64,000 nucleotides of DNA from Misgurnus anguillicaudatus (GCF_027580225.2 NC_073357.2:42680001-42744000); one strand, 5' to 3'. Shown: positions 48,603-58,975, counted from the first letter of the stretch. The notes: a model not told the origin generated them from the letters alone. A program made the numbers and translations.

Positions 48603-51600
48603 TTAAACTCTGGAAAGGGCATCGGCTAGAACATTGTCTTTACCTTTTTTGTGCACAATCTCCAAATTAAAGTTTTGTAAATACAAAGACCAACGCATTA
48701 AACGTTGATTGTGATTGTACATGCGTGACAAGAAAACCAGGGGATTATGATCCGTGAAAACTGTAATAGGTAAGTTATTTGAACCAACATAAACCTCAAA
48801 ATGTTGTAAAGCCAGAATAAGGGCCAAAGCTTCTTTCTCTATTGTAGAATAATTGAGTTGATGTTTATTAAACTTCCGTGAAAAATAGCTTATGGGATGG
48901 TCTACACCGGATTTATCCTCCTGAAGGAGAACAGCTCCAGCACCAACACCACTGGCATCCACTTCCAATTTAAAAGGTAAAGTACAATCGGGTGCTACAA
49001 GCACAGGAGCATTACAGAGTAAAGCCTTAACATTAACGTAAGCATATTGACATTCAGGGGACCACACAAAAGACTTAGATGGGCTTAGCAAGGAGGTGAG
49101 AGGTTGGACAACAGTCGAGAAGTTTTTGCAGAAACTTCGATAGTACCCGGCCATGCCCAGAAACCTGCGCAACTCACGGCGGGTGGTGGGAACGGGAAAT
49201 TCCATAATGGCCGTGACCTTGGCCGCAACAGGGCGAACTTGACCCTGACCCACTTCCTTACCAAGATAGGTAACAGTAGTCTGTCCAAATTCACACTTAG
49301 CTAAATTAAGCGTTAAAGAGGCTTTGTCAAGGCGCTCAAACACTGCTTTTAGCGTACACACATGTTCAGCCCAATCCATTGAATAAATAACGAGATCATC
49401 TAAATACGCACTACAATTGGGCACATCACCAAGCACCAAATTAACAAGTCGTTGAAACGTTGCAGGTGCGTTACGAAGACCGAATGGTAAAACAGAATAT
49501 TGTAGAAGATGATCCGGAGTTACAAAAGCAGAAATTTCAGAAGCTTGAGGGGTGAGTGGAACTTGCCAATAACCTTTTAACATGTCCAATTTACTAACAA
49601 AATGTGCTGATCCAACATTGTCAATACAGTCTTCCATGCGGGGAAGAGGATAACTGTCGGGCACCGTTACCGCATTGACCTTACGGTAGTCGGTGCAAAA
49701 CCTGAACGTTCCGTCAGGTTTGGGAACCAGAAGACACGGAGAACTCCACGGGCTACAGCTTGGTTTAGCTAACCCATTGTCTAGTAAGTACTTTACTTCT
49801 TGGCGCATAATAGATCTTTTAATTGCATTTACACGATAAGCATGTTGCTTAATAGGACGAGCACCATCTACATTAATTTCATGCTGCAAAACCGTGGTTT
49901 GTCGGGGAACATCGCCAAAAAGACAGGGAAAATCAGAAATCAATTTAATAATGTCAGAACTCTGTTCTGTAGTTAAATGAGTAAGGAATGACGGGAGATC
50001 TTTTATTATTTCAGAGTTTGGTAACCGCGCACATTGCTGAGGAGTGTTGCGAAGCATCACTCCATCCTCGTCATCACCCACACAACCACGAGAGGAACCC
50101 AGATCAACGGCGGTAACTACGGAAGAGATAGTGGGCTTTTTCATCTGATCCGCAGCATCTGCGAGGGGTTTCTCACGGTCATGGTAAGATTTTAGCATGT
50201 TTATATGGCAAACACGAGACTGACGTTTCCTATCTGGCGTATTAACCATATAATCTGTCTCACTCATTTTCTTAGCTATTGTATAAGGACCACAGAACCG
50301 GGCAGACAGTGATGAACCTGTGACAGGCAGAAGTACTAGCACTTTGTCACCAGGTAAAAATGAACGGGCAACTGTTTTGAAATCATACTGGCGTTTCATA
50401 TTCTCCTGAACAGAGGCCAATGACTCTTTAGCAAGAAGGCATGCATCATGCAACCGACTACGAAACTTGCTAACGTAATCCAATATATTAACTTTTGAAC
50501 TCGATTCAGTAGACATGATTTGTTCTTTTAAAAGTTTCAAAGGACCTCTGACGGTGTGCCCAAAAACGAGCTCCGCCGGACTGAATCCGAGGGACTCCTG
50601 AACAGCTTCACGCACGGCAAACAGAACTAAAGGGACACCCTCATCCCAATCACGAGCCGTTTCCACGCAATATTTGCGCAACATGGATTTAAGGGTTTGA
50701 TGGAAGCGTTCGAGTGCGCCCTGACTTTGGGGATGATACGCACTCGAAACTCGGTGAGTTATAGCAAGAGACTCTAATACCTGATTGAAAAGTTTTGACA
50801 AAAAATTAGTGCCTTGGTCTGTCTGGATAATTTTAGGAAAACCAAATGTTGAAAAGAATTTTGTTAATGCTTTGATAATGACCTGAGCAGTAATTTTTCG
50901 TAATGGAAAGGCTTCAGGAAATCGGGTAGCCACACACATGACAGTCAACAAAAATTGATTACCTGATTTAGTCTTAGGCAACGGTCCAACACAATCTACT
51001 ATTACATGCTCAAACGGCTCTCCCACCACTGGAATTGGGGAGAGCGGAGCAGGCGGAACAACCTGGTTCGGCTTTCCAACAAATTGGCAGGTATGACACG
51101 TACGACAGTAATTCGCAACGTCTTTCTTTAATCCTGGCCAGAAAAAATGTCTTAATATCCTATTGTAGGTCTTAGTTACACCAAGATGACCAGCCAACTG
51201 ATGATCATGGGCTAAAAATAAGACATGCTGTCGATAAGGTAAAGGAATAACAATTTGGTACACAACATTCCAATCTAAATTCTGCTGTGGGGTGGAACAC
51301 CATTTACGCATTAACAATTCATTGTCAATGAAGTAAGCAGTTTTCTTATCCCTAGCGAGTTCACACGAGACAGCAGAGTTGAAACACGGCGCGAGCGTCT
51401 TGTCTTCTTTTTGAGCGGCCACTATTTGCGCTCGCGAAACTGACAACTTCAGCTTGTCTGAATCTGCGATACCAAAACCTGGCGTCCCCGTTTTCAAAGT
51501 GTGACTCTTTTTAGGAGAGTCAACAACTTCTAACGGAGCGTCATCAACCAAAAGAGGAGCTAAGAAAGAATTTGACAATTCAACCGCTTCTCCGTTTTTC

Positions 51601-53402
51601 CGTGACTGAGCGCGAGTGACGGCGCACGCAGGAAAAACATCAGAATAATCACCAGAAAGATCTTCAGCCTGACAAATCACATCTGGGTTGTCGACCACTT
51701 CTAATATTGGCATAACTTTTCCTCCAGCGAGGTCATTGCCAAGGATAAAGTCAACACCTTTAATGGGCAGAGAAGGTCGCACAGCCACTTTCACAAAACC
51801 GGTACACAAATCACTATTCAAATATACACGATGTAACGGTGCCTTTACAAAACCCATTTCAATACCCTGTACAATTACACTTGACCCACAAAAAGTTTCC
51901 TCATTCAAAGGCAACGCATCCGCTACAATAAAAGACTGTAGGGCACCCGTATCTCTAAGCATTTTTATTTCTTTTTGTTCCCCAGGTTTTCCAGTTAAGG
52001 AAATTAACCCCTTCAGAACAAAAGGTAAATAATTATCATCAATGACTTCGTTTAGCGTATGTGATTTTTTAAGTGTTTTAACAAAACCTACACCTTTAGG
52101 CTGGTTTTGCTGCTTACGTTTAAGCGTTAAACAATCAGCTATAATATGCCCTTGTTTGTGACAGTAGAAACACTCTCTAATCTCTTTTGGCTGAGGGGAG
52201 CTAGTCTTGGGACGAGCTGACTGAGAATGAGTCGGCACCGGAGGAATTTTCTCGCTACGGGCAGAGGAGAAAACCCCTTTGTGCGTAAGCACAAATTCAT
52301 CCGACAGAACAGCGGCGTGAGACAATGAAGTTACTTTTTGTTCATTAAGGTAAACCACAACACGCTCGGGAAGACACCCTTTAAATTCTTCCAGCAACAC
52401 AAGTTCTCTTAACGAGTCAAAGTCATCCACTTTACTAGCTGCACACCATTTGTCAAATAAATTTCCTTTCTCCCTGGCAAACTCAACAAAAGTTTGGGTA
52501 GAATTCTTTTTATGGTTTCTAAACCTTTGTCTGTAAGCTTCAGGAACAAGCTCGTATGCTCTAAGAACAGCAGCCTTTACCGAGTCATACACCAAACTAT
52601 CCTCTAACGATAATGCAGAACAAACCTCCTGAGCTTTTCCAACAAATTTACATTGTAATAACAGAGGCCAAACTTCTTTGGGCCAACAAAGGGAGGAGGC
52701 AATACGCTCAAAAGCGCTAAAATAAGTATCCACCTCCGACTCTCTGAATTGTGGTACTAATGCAATTTGTTTACTTACATCAAAAGCAACTGAGGACGGG
52801 TTAACCGGTGGAGGAACATTTGAGACCTGTGCGGGCGTTGGATGCGCAGCCGAGCCGGCGGCGACCTTCATCGCTTCCAGCTCGAGCTGCCGCAGCTTCA
52901 CCTGCTTTTCGGCCTCGATCTCGAGCCTGCGCACTTCCAGACGCATTTCCAACTCAGCCTGGCGTGCCTGAGCTTTTTCTTGTGCCTCTATTTGTAGGCG
53001 GGCCAAACGGACTTTTAATCGGGCATCTATCCTCGAGTCCGTGGACACCGGTGAAAATGGATCGAAGGGTGACAAGCCAGGTTTCGCATCGGCCTCCGCC
53101 GTCGCGCCACCCACAGCTCCAACCCGTTCGTCCACCTCATCGTCAGTGTTAGAATGGCCAACAGAATCACCACCAACATCAACCTTCCCACCGGTCTTAC
53201 CACCCTCAGCACTTATCACAGGAAGAACATCAAGTTCAACCAAACCTTGTAGAATTTTACGTTTGATTTCCTTTTTAAGCATTTGTTTGCCCAAAGAAAT
53301 ATTGTAATGCTCTGCTATGGATTCCAACTCCTTTTTCCTACATAATTCAACTTGTTCTGCTGTAGGATTACCAATAAAGGCTTGCAAATTAAACAATGCC
53401 AT
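48603..53402 (-). CDS. Gag-pol polyprotein, Gmr1-type (CA-NC-PR-IN-RT-RH)
   Basis: A single frame of 1599 codons from ATG 53402 (context gtcATGG). The frame is open for 46 more codons upstream (to 53540), but that part is hydrophobic, lies in leader next to the primer site, and is unlikely to be used. Counting from the longer start: coiled, charged region 170-225; capsid with SCAN-like features about 255-425; zinc knuckle CX2CX4HX4C at 457-470; protease D530-T-G; integrase zinc site H778/H785/C815/C818; integrase core D849, D908, E944 (exactly 35 residues between the last two); GPY module near 1084; reverse transcriptase with FCTDYRK 1281 and YLDD 1379-1382; RNase H D1528, E1568, D1597, D1640; stop after ALSRV. 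No frameshift or stop separates gag from pol, so one polyprotein is made and cut by its own protease. All catalytic residues expected are present. Confidence 0.95.
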   Translation of the reverse strand: MALFNLQAFIGNPTAEQVELCRKKELESIAEHYNISLGKQMLKKEIKRKILQGLVELDVLPVISAEGGKTGGKVDVGGDSVGHSNTDDEVDERVGAVGGATAEADAKPGLSPFDPFSPVSTDSRIDARLKVRLARLQIEAQEKAQARQAELEMRLEVRRLEIEAEKQVKLRQLELEAMKVAAGSAAHPTPAQVSNVPPPVNPSSVAFDVSKQIALVPQFRESEVDTYFSAFERIASSLCWPKEVWPLLLQCKFVGKAQEVCSALSLEDSLVYDSVKAAVLRAYELVPEAYRQRFRNHKKNSTQTFVEFAREKGNLFDKWCAASKVDDFDSLRELVLLEEFKGCLPERVVVYLNEQKVTSLSHAAVLSDEFVLTHKGVFSSARSEKIPPVPTHSQSARPKTSSPQPKEIRECFYCHKQGHIIADCLTLKRKQQNQPKGVGFVKTLKKSHTLNEVIDDNYLPFVLKGLISLTGKPGEQKEIKMLRDTGALQSFIVADALPLNEETFCGSSVIVQGIEMGFVKAPLHRVYLNSDLCTGFVKVAVRPSLPIKGVDFILGNDLAGGKVMPILEVVDNPDVICQAEDLSGDYSDVFPACAVTRAQSRKNGEAVELSNSFLAPLLVDDAPLEVVDSPKKSHTLKTGTPGFGIADSDKLKLSVSRAQIVAAQKEDKTLAPCFNSAVSCELARDKKTAYFIDNELLMRKWCSTPQQNLDWNVVYQIVIPLPYRQHVLFLAHDHQLAGHLGVTKTYNRILRHFFWPGLKKDVANYCRTCHTCQFVGKPNQVVPPAPLSPIPVVGEPFEHVIVDCVGPLPKTKSGNQFLLTVMCVATRFPEAFPLRKITAQVIIKALTKFFSTFGFPKIIQTDQGTNFLSKLFNQVLESLAITHRVSSAYHPQSQGALERFHQTLKSMLRKYCVETARDWDEGVPLVLFAVREAVQESLGFSPAELVFGHTVRGPLKLLKEQIMSTESSSKVNILDYVSKFRSRLHDACLLAKESLASVQENMKRQYDFKTVARSFLPGDKVLVLLPVTGSSLSARFCGPYTIAKKMSETDYMVNTPDRKRQSRVCHINMLKSYHDREKPLADAADQMKKPTISSVVTAVDLGSSRGCVGDDEDGVMLRNTPQQCARLPNSEIIKDLPSFLTHLTTEQSSDIIKLISDFPCLFGDVPRQTTVLQHEINVDGARPIKQHAYRVNAIKRSIMRQEVKYLLDNGLAKPSCSPWSSPCLLVPKPDGTFRFCTDYRKVNAVTVPDSYPLPRMEDCIDNVGSAHFVSKLDMLKGYWQVPLTPQASEISAFVTPDHLLQYSVLPFGLRNAPATFQRLVNLVLGDVPNCSAYLDDLVIYSMDWAEHVCTLKAVFERLDKASLTLNLAKCEFGQTTVTYLGKEVGQGQVRPVAAKVTAIMEFPVPTTRRELRRFLGMAGYYRSFCKNFSTVVQPLTSLLSPSKSFVWSPECQYAYVNVKALLCNAPVLVAPDCTLPFKLEVDASGVGAGAVLLQEDKSGVDHPISYFSRKFNKHQLNYSTIEKEALALILALQHFEVYVGSNNLPITVFTDHNPLVFLSRMYNHNQRLMRWSLYLQNFNLEIVHKKGKDNVLADALSRV

Positions 53403-53569
53403 GACTGTTACACACCACACCCACACAAACACGCAGCGCGGCATAACAAACAGGCCGCCAACCGCAGGCCAAAAGCAGACCGCTAACACAAAGTCGTCCG
53501 CCACCAAGCACGCACACCCAGGAAAAAGAAAAATTTTCAAAAATTTATATGGATTATCAATTTTTAATT

Positions 53570-53587
53570 ATCCCGGACGAGCCCCCA
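53570..53587 (-). promoter_or_regulatory. Primer binding site, tRNA-Pro type
   Basis: The minus strand reads TGGGGGCTCGTCCGGGAT, five bases (TTTAT) inside the 5' LTR. This 18-base sequence is the tRNA-Pro complement known from gammaretroviruses. The spacing from the LTR is slightly larger than the usual 0-3 bases. Confidence 0.85.
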
Positions 53588-53712
53588 ATAAATGTTACGA
53601 CCCAAGGCTGTCTAGGGTGAGGGATGTAACATTTTATTTGAAAAGCTTTTCCTTTTTGGGTGTGTGTGTGTTTGGATGGCAGGAGACAGACACGGGAATA
53701 AACTGAAAATTA

Positions 53713-53718
53713 TTTATT
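53713..53718 (-). terminator. AATAAA polyadenylation signal in the LTR
   Basis: AATAAA on the minus strand, about 120 bases from the LTR's 3' edge; in the functional 3' LTR the same signal is at 47731-47736. This position suits a short U5. A GT-rich stretch (CACACACAC on plus, at 53661-53672 read as GTGTGTGT on plus) lies beyond it. Confidence 0.5.
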
Positions 53719-54395
53719 AAATGTGAACCAGTGAACAAAGTGACAAAAGCGTGAATAATAATAATTATAATAATGATAATAATAATAAGAAGAAAACAAA
53801 AATGAGAGTAGCAAAAATAATATTTACAATATTTACAAGGGTAGAACACAAAACACAGAACCAAAGGAAAGGGGACGAGAGTGGTGCTAAATCAACGAAA
53901 GAAACAAAACAAAACGAAGCTAACTATTTTTAAAGACCTCTAAACTAATCTAAAGAAAATAAAAATAAAACAAAAGGTCTTCAGCGTATACACGCCCTAA
54001 CTAAACTACACTAGCTAGCTAAAAGTCGGGGAAAAACATACAAGGGTGGCACTCACTCCTAAACTAGTGTGTCTAATACAGAATTAATAATTCCCTACGT
54101 GTGCACAATGTATGTCGCGCGACAATCTTACCTGTCCGCCTTTCCCCGGCACGGGGAAAACGAAACGCCAGAACATTCAGGACAAAACAACGGGATAAAT
54201 GAGATAACGAAAAACGAGAATGAACTGACATACACAGGCGGGGTAAATATAACAAGCGTAACAGACAGTACACAGTAACAGAAGGGTGTATAATTGTACA
54301 GTAAATACAGTACATGAGCCGCAAATGACTGACGCGCGTTTGAAGTGGCGTCCTTTTTAAAACTGTGGGAGAATGGAGATTGGTGGAACCTGATG

Positions 54396-54411
54396 TGACG
54401 TCATTTATATA
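54396..54411 (-). promoter_or_regulatory. Candidate LTR promoter: TATATAAA followed by TGACGTCA
   Basis: On the minus strand TATATAAA is followed at once by TGACGTCA, a perfect cAMP-response palindrome, in the U3 part of the 5' LTR (same pair at 48414-48429 in the 3' LTR). A weaker TTTTAAAAAGG lies about 45 bases downstream. The start site is not determinable by eye. Confidence 0.5.
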
Positions 54412-54533
54412 CTGCAATGATTGACATGTTGATGGTCCAATCGGGAAACTGGGTGTATCTGGAGAGAGAGACAGCGGAGAGAGAGAGAGAGAGAGAGACA
54501 CAACAACAAAGACACACCTACACGGACGTAACA

Positions 54534-54538
54534 GAATT
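54534..54538. repeat. Target-site duplication GAATT (right)
   Basis: Exact partner of 47606-47610. Confidence 0.9.
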
Positions 54539-54663
54539 ACACAGCATTTCTCCAACTAACATTCAAATAAAAAATAATGCAAATTTATAGATCACCCTAT
54601 ACTGTAGGTACACTTTTAGTTTTGTGGCACTAAGGGCCCAATCATACACTCGGCGCGGTCGCC

Positions 54664-54937
54664 GTGATTTCACCAAGTAAGATGTGATCCTGGATCAACT
54701 TTTTAATCAAAGATACCCCAACCTACCCTTAACTCAAACCCTAACCATTTTTAAACCCTCAAATTAGTGTGAAATAATAGTTTGAGGAGTATTTCTTAAA
54801 AGCCCCTAACCCAATCCTAAACCTAAATCTAACATGCACACTAATCTTAATCCTGCAATCTGATTGGTTAATGAAAATGTTGATCCAGGACTAACAATGG
54901 TGTTGATCCAGGATCACATCTTACTTGGTGAAATCAC
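54664..54937. mobile_element. Palindromic MITE, 274 bp
   Basis: Perfect inverted ends of at least 30 bp beginning GTGATTTCACCAAGTAAGAT, continuing through GTGATCCTGGATCAAC. The centre has TAACCC/CTAAACC motifs. Non-coding; inserted in the left arm of the 54634-55774 element. Confidence 0.85.
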
Positions 54938-55182
54938 GTTCACCCACTCAGCGCAATGCACCGCAATGCACCCCAATGCAAGTGTTTTTTGCTAGTTTCA
55001 AACAGGCACAATTATCATTTTCACATTTAGTGCCACATTTTTTAAATAGCAAATGCATTTGTGCCCAATTTTGCGCCCATGGGTGTTCTGGTCTGAAAAC
55101 GAGGTGTGTTCAGGCACATTGTTGGCATGTTGCTATTTTGAGGCAACTAAAATAGACTACACCATTGACTAACTAAAGTCAA

Positions 55183-55640
55183 TCAGTATGTTTACATGCA
55201 CAGAATAAGCGGATAACTATCAAAAAACTGCTTATTATAGAAAACTGTTTCATGCAAATCAGTAAGCCGCTATGCAGACAACTGCGTTTACATGGGACTT
55301 GATGAATTATCAGTTTTCTCGCAGGCAGTGACCTCACCACCTATAGTACATAATAATCATTCAAAAAGTCTGTCTTAAGCTGTACTGTTGTATCTCTTCT
55401 CGGGTCTGCAGAACCTGTAAATGTAACATGAGCTTCTATTTTAACAGTTTCTCTGCCAACTGCTTTAGCCAAGCGGAAAATTTTATACTTTGCGCTTACT
55501 TCCGTGTGTGACGTTTATCTTTCACATGCGGATACATGTGCACATGGAAAAAACGTGAGAAAGCCGGTTAAGGTGTTTACATGCCACGCGAAATCGGAGT
55601 AATGAGCAAAAAACTAGCTCATTACGTGAATAGGAACAAC
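55183..55640. other. Unassigned insertion inside the TIR element
   Basis: Interrupts the alignment between the two GGGCCC-end copies. GTTTACATG occurs near 55192, 55289 and 55578, which may mark another element's sub-terminal repeats. No frame is supported. Confidence 0.35.
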
Positions 55641-55840
55641 ACTTTTAGGTGGTGAGCTTGCCGCACAAACCATTTTTCCTGTCGTTAAATTATCAAAAGT
55701 GGATTCGGACACGCCCTTTTAGACTGTGCGCTGTGTGCTTTAGACAATGTGCTTAAATTGTTAAAATAGGGCCCTTAAAGAGAGATTTAAAACAGTATAT
55801 TCTCTGAATTCAAACATTATACATTATATACATTATGGAA

Positions 55841-56072
55841 AATTCCCGGACAGGGATTAGACTAGTCCTAGACTTAAACACTTTTAAGAGCTCTCCAAAC
55901 TGAAAACAACTTGCAATGACATAGCTTAAAATACACCAGTGCCCTTTGTTTTACCTCAAAATGCACATAGGTAATGTTTTTAGTAAGGCATGTTTGTTAA
56001 AACTAGTTATGTTTCCTAATTAAACTATGGCCTAGTCCTGGATAAAGCTAATCCTGGTCCAGGAAACCACCC
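55841..56072. mobile_element. Short TIR element, family of 30132-30331, copy 2
   Basis: Ends TTCCCGGACAGGGATTAG and (other strand) GTTTCCTGGACCAGGATTAG are inverted repeats. The interior shares aatgttttt-aaggcatgtttgt with copy 1. Confidence 0.75.
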
Positions 56073-58365
56073 CAAAATGTACATAAATATTTACACATTG
56101 TGCCTTCAAAATACTTTATATACTGAAATATTAGCTTTAAACAGTTTATAACTTACTTTTAACAGAACTGTTCTCATTATTATCTCATTATTTCGATTAT
56201 ACATACAAACATAGCTTTCCAGGTAGCTATACTTATGGATTCTTGTATCACTACAATATGTTCATTCTTGTATCACAATTGCTATTAAAATTATCCAATC
56301 TTCTCTAGGAGTCCGAGTTTAATTGATTGTAGGGCTGATTGATGGGGTTCTCATGCTAATTTACATTAGCAAAGCTGATCCAGAATATTTTGGGACATGG
56401 TAGTGTAATGAAGTGCCCTTTACTGCCTGTAACATTTTAACACAAAAAATACGTGTTAAAAGGCCTTTATGGAAATCTTTAAAAAAGCTGCAATTTATTG
56501 TATTTATTACCCTAGGAAAGTTTGCGTAATAAGCTGTTGAGTTGTTTTAACAGTCTCTAAACAGCTGTAACTTGACTGTCCTGACAAAGGTTACCTGTAA
56601 ATTCAAAGAAGCCTGATTGCAGGAAGTAAGAGATATGCAGAAGAACAGCAGTAAAATGCCCCCTGTAGGTAAAAAGAGAATGTCCATTTAATGGATTGGT
56701 GAGAGTTTAAGTAAAACTGTCTGGATTGGGAACAGTTTTAACTCAGGATGCTATACATGGAATCCTGGTTCAATTTGGAATTTGTAGAAAATTGACAAGT
56801 GTACATGACTGATACCCAATATAGTGCACTATATAGCGAGTTTGGACCCAGCTTATGCTCCCATAATCTGTATGCAAGTTGTCTACATTGGTGACAAGAG
56901 AACCAGAGGGATAATTATTAATTTCACACTCCTAATCACTTAGTTTCATTGCTACAGTCCATTAAAACACCTATGGCTCAATGTAGCTGTTGTCTGAGTG
57001 AGAGGAGATGATAAATATGAAGACCACGTCTGAGGCAGAGACTTTTAGGCCCTAAGCACAAAGAGGAAATAAAAATAAATACACACCGAGATGAAACTGG
57101 ATTGGAGATAAGGAATGTGACCCAGCATGTTTATTGACTCTAATGCAATTGAGTTCTGAAGAGAATCTCACTCACAGGCCTGTATATATATGTGTGTGTG
57201 TGTGCGTGCGTGTGTGTGTGTGTGTGTACACAGTATGTGTGTATTGCAAACAGAAGTATTGCAAATCAACACCCAAATCAATAAAAAGAAAGACATTTCT
57301 GCTGTCAGAAATATGCCTACAGTGCTCAGTGTGCTCAAGTTTAAAATCATTAGTTATAGCTGTTAACATTAGGTAATGTAGAATCAACTACATTAAAACA
57401 AACATGCAAAGTGATTCTCAAGGTCTATGTGTTAACATTTGACCAATATAACATTTTTAATCTTGCAGTTGCGCCATATAACTCAATAATTGTTATTTAT
57501 ATGATAGCAACACATATTACCTGCAGTGCCACAGGGGGATTATACGCTGTGCGTTACCATTAGTCAGCGAGACTATTTGTTGTTACAGTCAGACAAATCC
57601 ATCATCTTGAACTCTAACCACCACATTCACAAGTACTGTTTCCATCCTTCCTCTGGCAACACTGTTAAGAGACAGACCACTATTCAAGTACCGTTTCTAT
57701 CTTAAAAAAAGTCCTGTTTTGCATCCTCTAATTGATATGTATTTTTTTATACTTGCATTTATAATTTGATCTGTCTTGATTTGTGTACATAATTGCAACG
57801 CAGTTTTATTCACATAAAGGTAATAAAGCACTCCACATAATGTAAACATCTTTCAACCAACTTCATTAGTGGTCTTTATACACAAACTATCCTTTAATGT
57901 GGTCATTAAGTGAACATTATTTTACCCTCTCTGCGAGTACAGTCTATTGTCCTTACATTGCTCACAATTAGTTGGACATGTTAAGCATGATTTGGCTGTA
58001 ATGCTTTTCTATTTAACTTAATTTTCTAATTGACACAAATAACCTTAGATTTTGTTTTATTCCAATTTTTATTTTAGATTTCATAACCAAGTTTTTTGTC
58101 TTGACATTTCCCATTCTCTCTTATTTTCTTGCATCACAGAACACTTGACATTTCCATCAAGGAGTTTATCAGTGCTTAACAGTGAAACTTATAAATCCCT
58201 CATGTTATCAATATTATCATTATTATTCATGTGAATAAAAGCTACAGATTCACTTTTAAACATTTCAGATGTGTGTTATGTGACCATTTTCTATTTAATA
58301 ACGAACAATCCAGATGCCTTATTTTAAGTCTAATTGATTCTTATTCAATCTTTGATTATTTGATC
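56073..58365. other. No gene recognised
   Basis: No coding domain or paired ends. Contains the (TG)n tract at 57181-57228. Confidence 0.4.
57181..57228. repeat. (TA)n(TG)n microsatellite
   Basis: TATATATA followed by about 20 TG units with two TGCG interruptions. Confidence 0.9.
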
Positions 58366-58482
58366 TTTGAAGTACCAATATGCACCTTTGAGGTACTAAG
58401 CTGCACCCTTTAGTTAGAAAGGTGTACTTTTTGAATGGGAACCGCTCCAGTGACAACTATTGTACCTTTATTACTGAGAGTG
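58366..58482. mobile_element. TIR end of the 12753-14309 family
   Basis: Read on the minus strand it starts CACTCTCAGTAATAAAGGTAC, then TTGTCACTGGAGCGGTTCCC, matching the right end at 14309. The partner end was not found nearby. Confidence 0.5.
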
Positions 58483-58600
58483 CAGAGGAGGGTAAAACAA
58501 ATATTGAAGTAAATGAAGTTTTTATTATTTTGGTCAATTAATTATTTGATTGAAATATTACACATTTCTTAATGTTCTTATTTAAATATATAAACAAACA

Positions 58601-58975
58601 ATATATCAAATGAAAGAACTGACCCTCTGCTTTCAAAAAAAAAAGTTTCATCCTACCTTCATTAGTTCTCTTTTTATCACCTCTCAAATATGGGTAGGAT
58701 TCTTCAAAAACACAAATTTTTGAGCAAAAAGCTAAGATAATTCCATTTTTGTGAAGGACTTTTGAAAGAGATCAGATGCAGAGCGATCTTTAAAACATAC
58801 ACAGAGTTCTTTCTCTTTCACATGAGGCGCTACTTCCGGGTTGTATAAGTCTGATGTATGATCCTGGTGGATAATAGCGGTATTGCGGAAAGCCGGAAAT
58901 TCTCGTCATTGGCAGGGAAGCGTTTTCTCTCAATTGGCAAATTATCTCGTCAATGGCTGCGAAAGAGTTAAAGAA
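58601..58975. other. Probable repeat fragment
   Basis: An A-rich start, then CG-containing blocks (ggaaattctcgtcattggcagggaagcg, ctcgtcaatggc) that look like part of a fish DNA transposon. No matching copy inside the window, so this rests on recognition alone. Confidence 0.3.

Larger units (their letters stand above)
47611..54533 (-). mobile_element. Complete Gmr1-like (Ty3/gypsy) LTR retrotransposon
   Basis: 6923 bp on the minus strand. Two 941-bp LTRs bound a 5041-bp interior. An exact 5-bp target duplication GAATT lies at 47606-47610 and 54534-54538. The primer site is next to the 5' LTR and the purine tract next to the 3' LTR. One open gag-pol frame has integrase upstream of reverse transcriptase, the arrangement known from Gmr1 of Atlantic cod and relatives rather than standard gypsy order. 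Every structural part needed for autonomous transposition is present, and the LTRs differ at one base that I could find (position 11), so insertion was recent. Confidence 0.95.
53593..54533 (-). repeat. 5' LTR of the Gmr1-like element
   Basis: 941 bp, same length as its partner and differing at one base that I found. On the minus strand transcription would start in this copy and run through the interior toward lower coordinates. Confidence 0.95.
54634..55774. mobile_element. TIR element with GGGCCC-type ends, copy 2
   Basis: Left GGGCCCAATCATACAC and right (other strand) GGGCCCTATTTTAACAATT. Shares two blocks with the copy at 27789-29037 (see there). Holds two insertions: a palindromic MITE at 54664-54937 and unassigned sequence at 55183-55640. 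Confidence 0.7.

Noticed and set aside
53403..53540. 46-codon upstream extension of the gag-pol frame
   Set aside because: Hydrophobic and cysteine-rich, unlike a gag start, and adjacent to the primer site. The next ATG (53402) has a better context and is followed by a plausible gag sequence.
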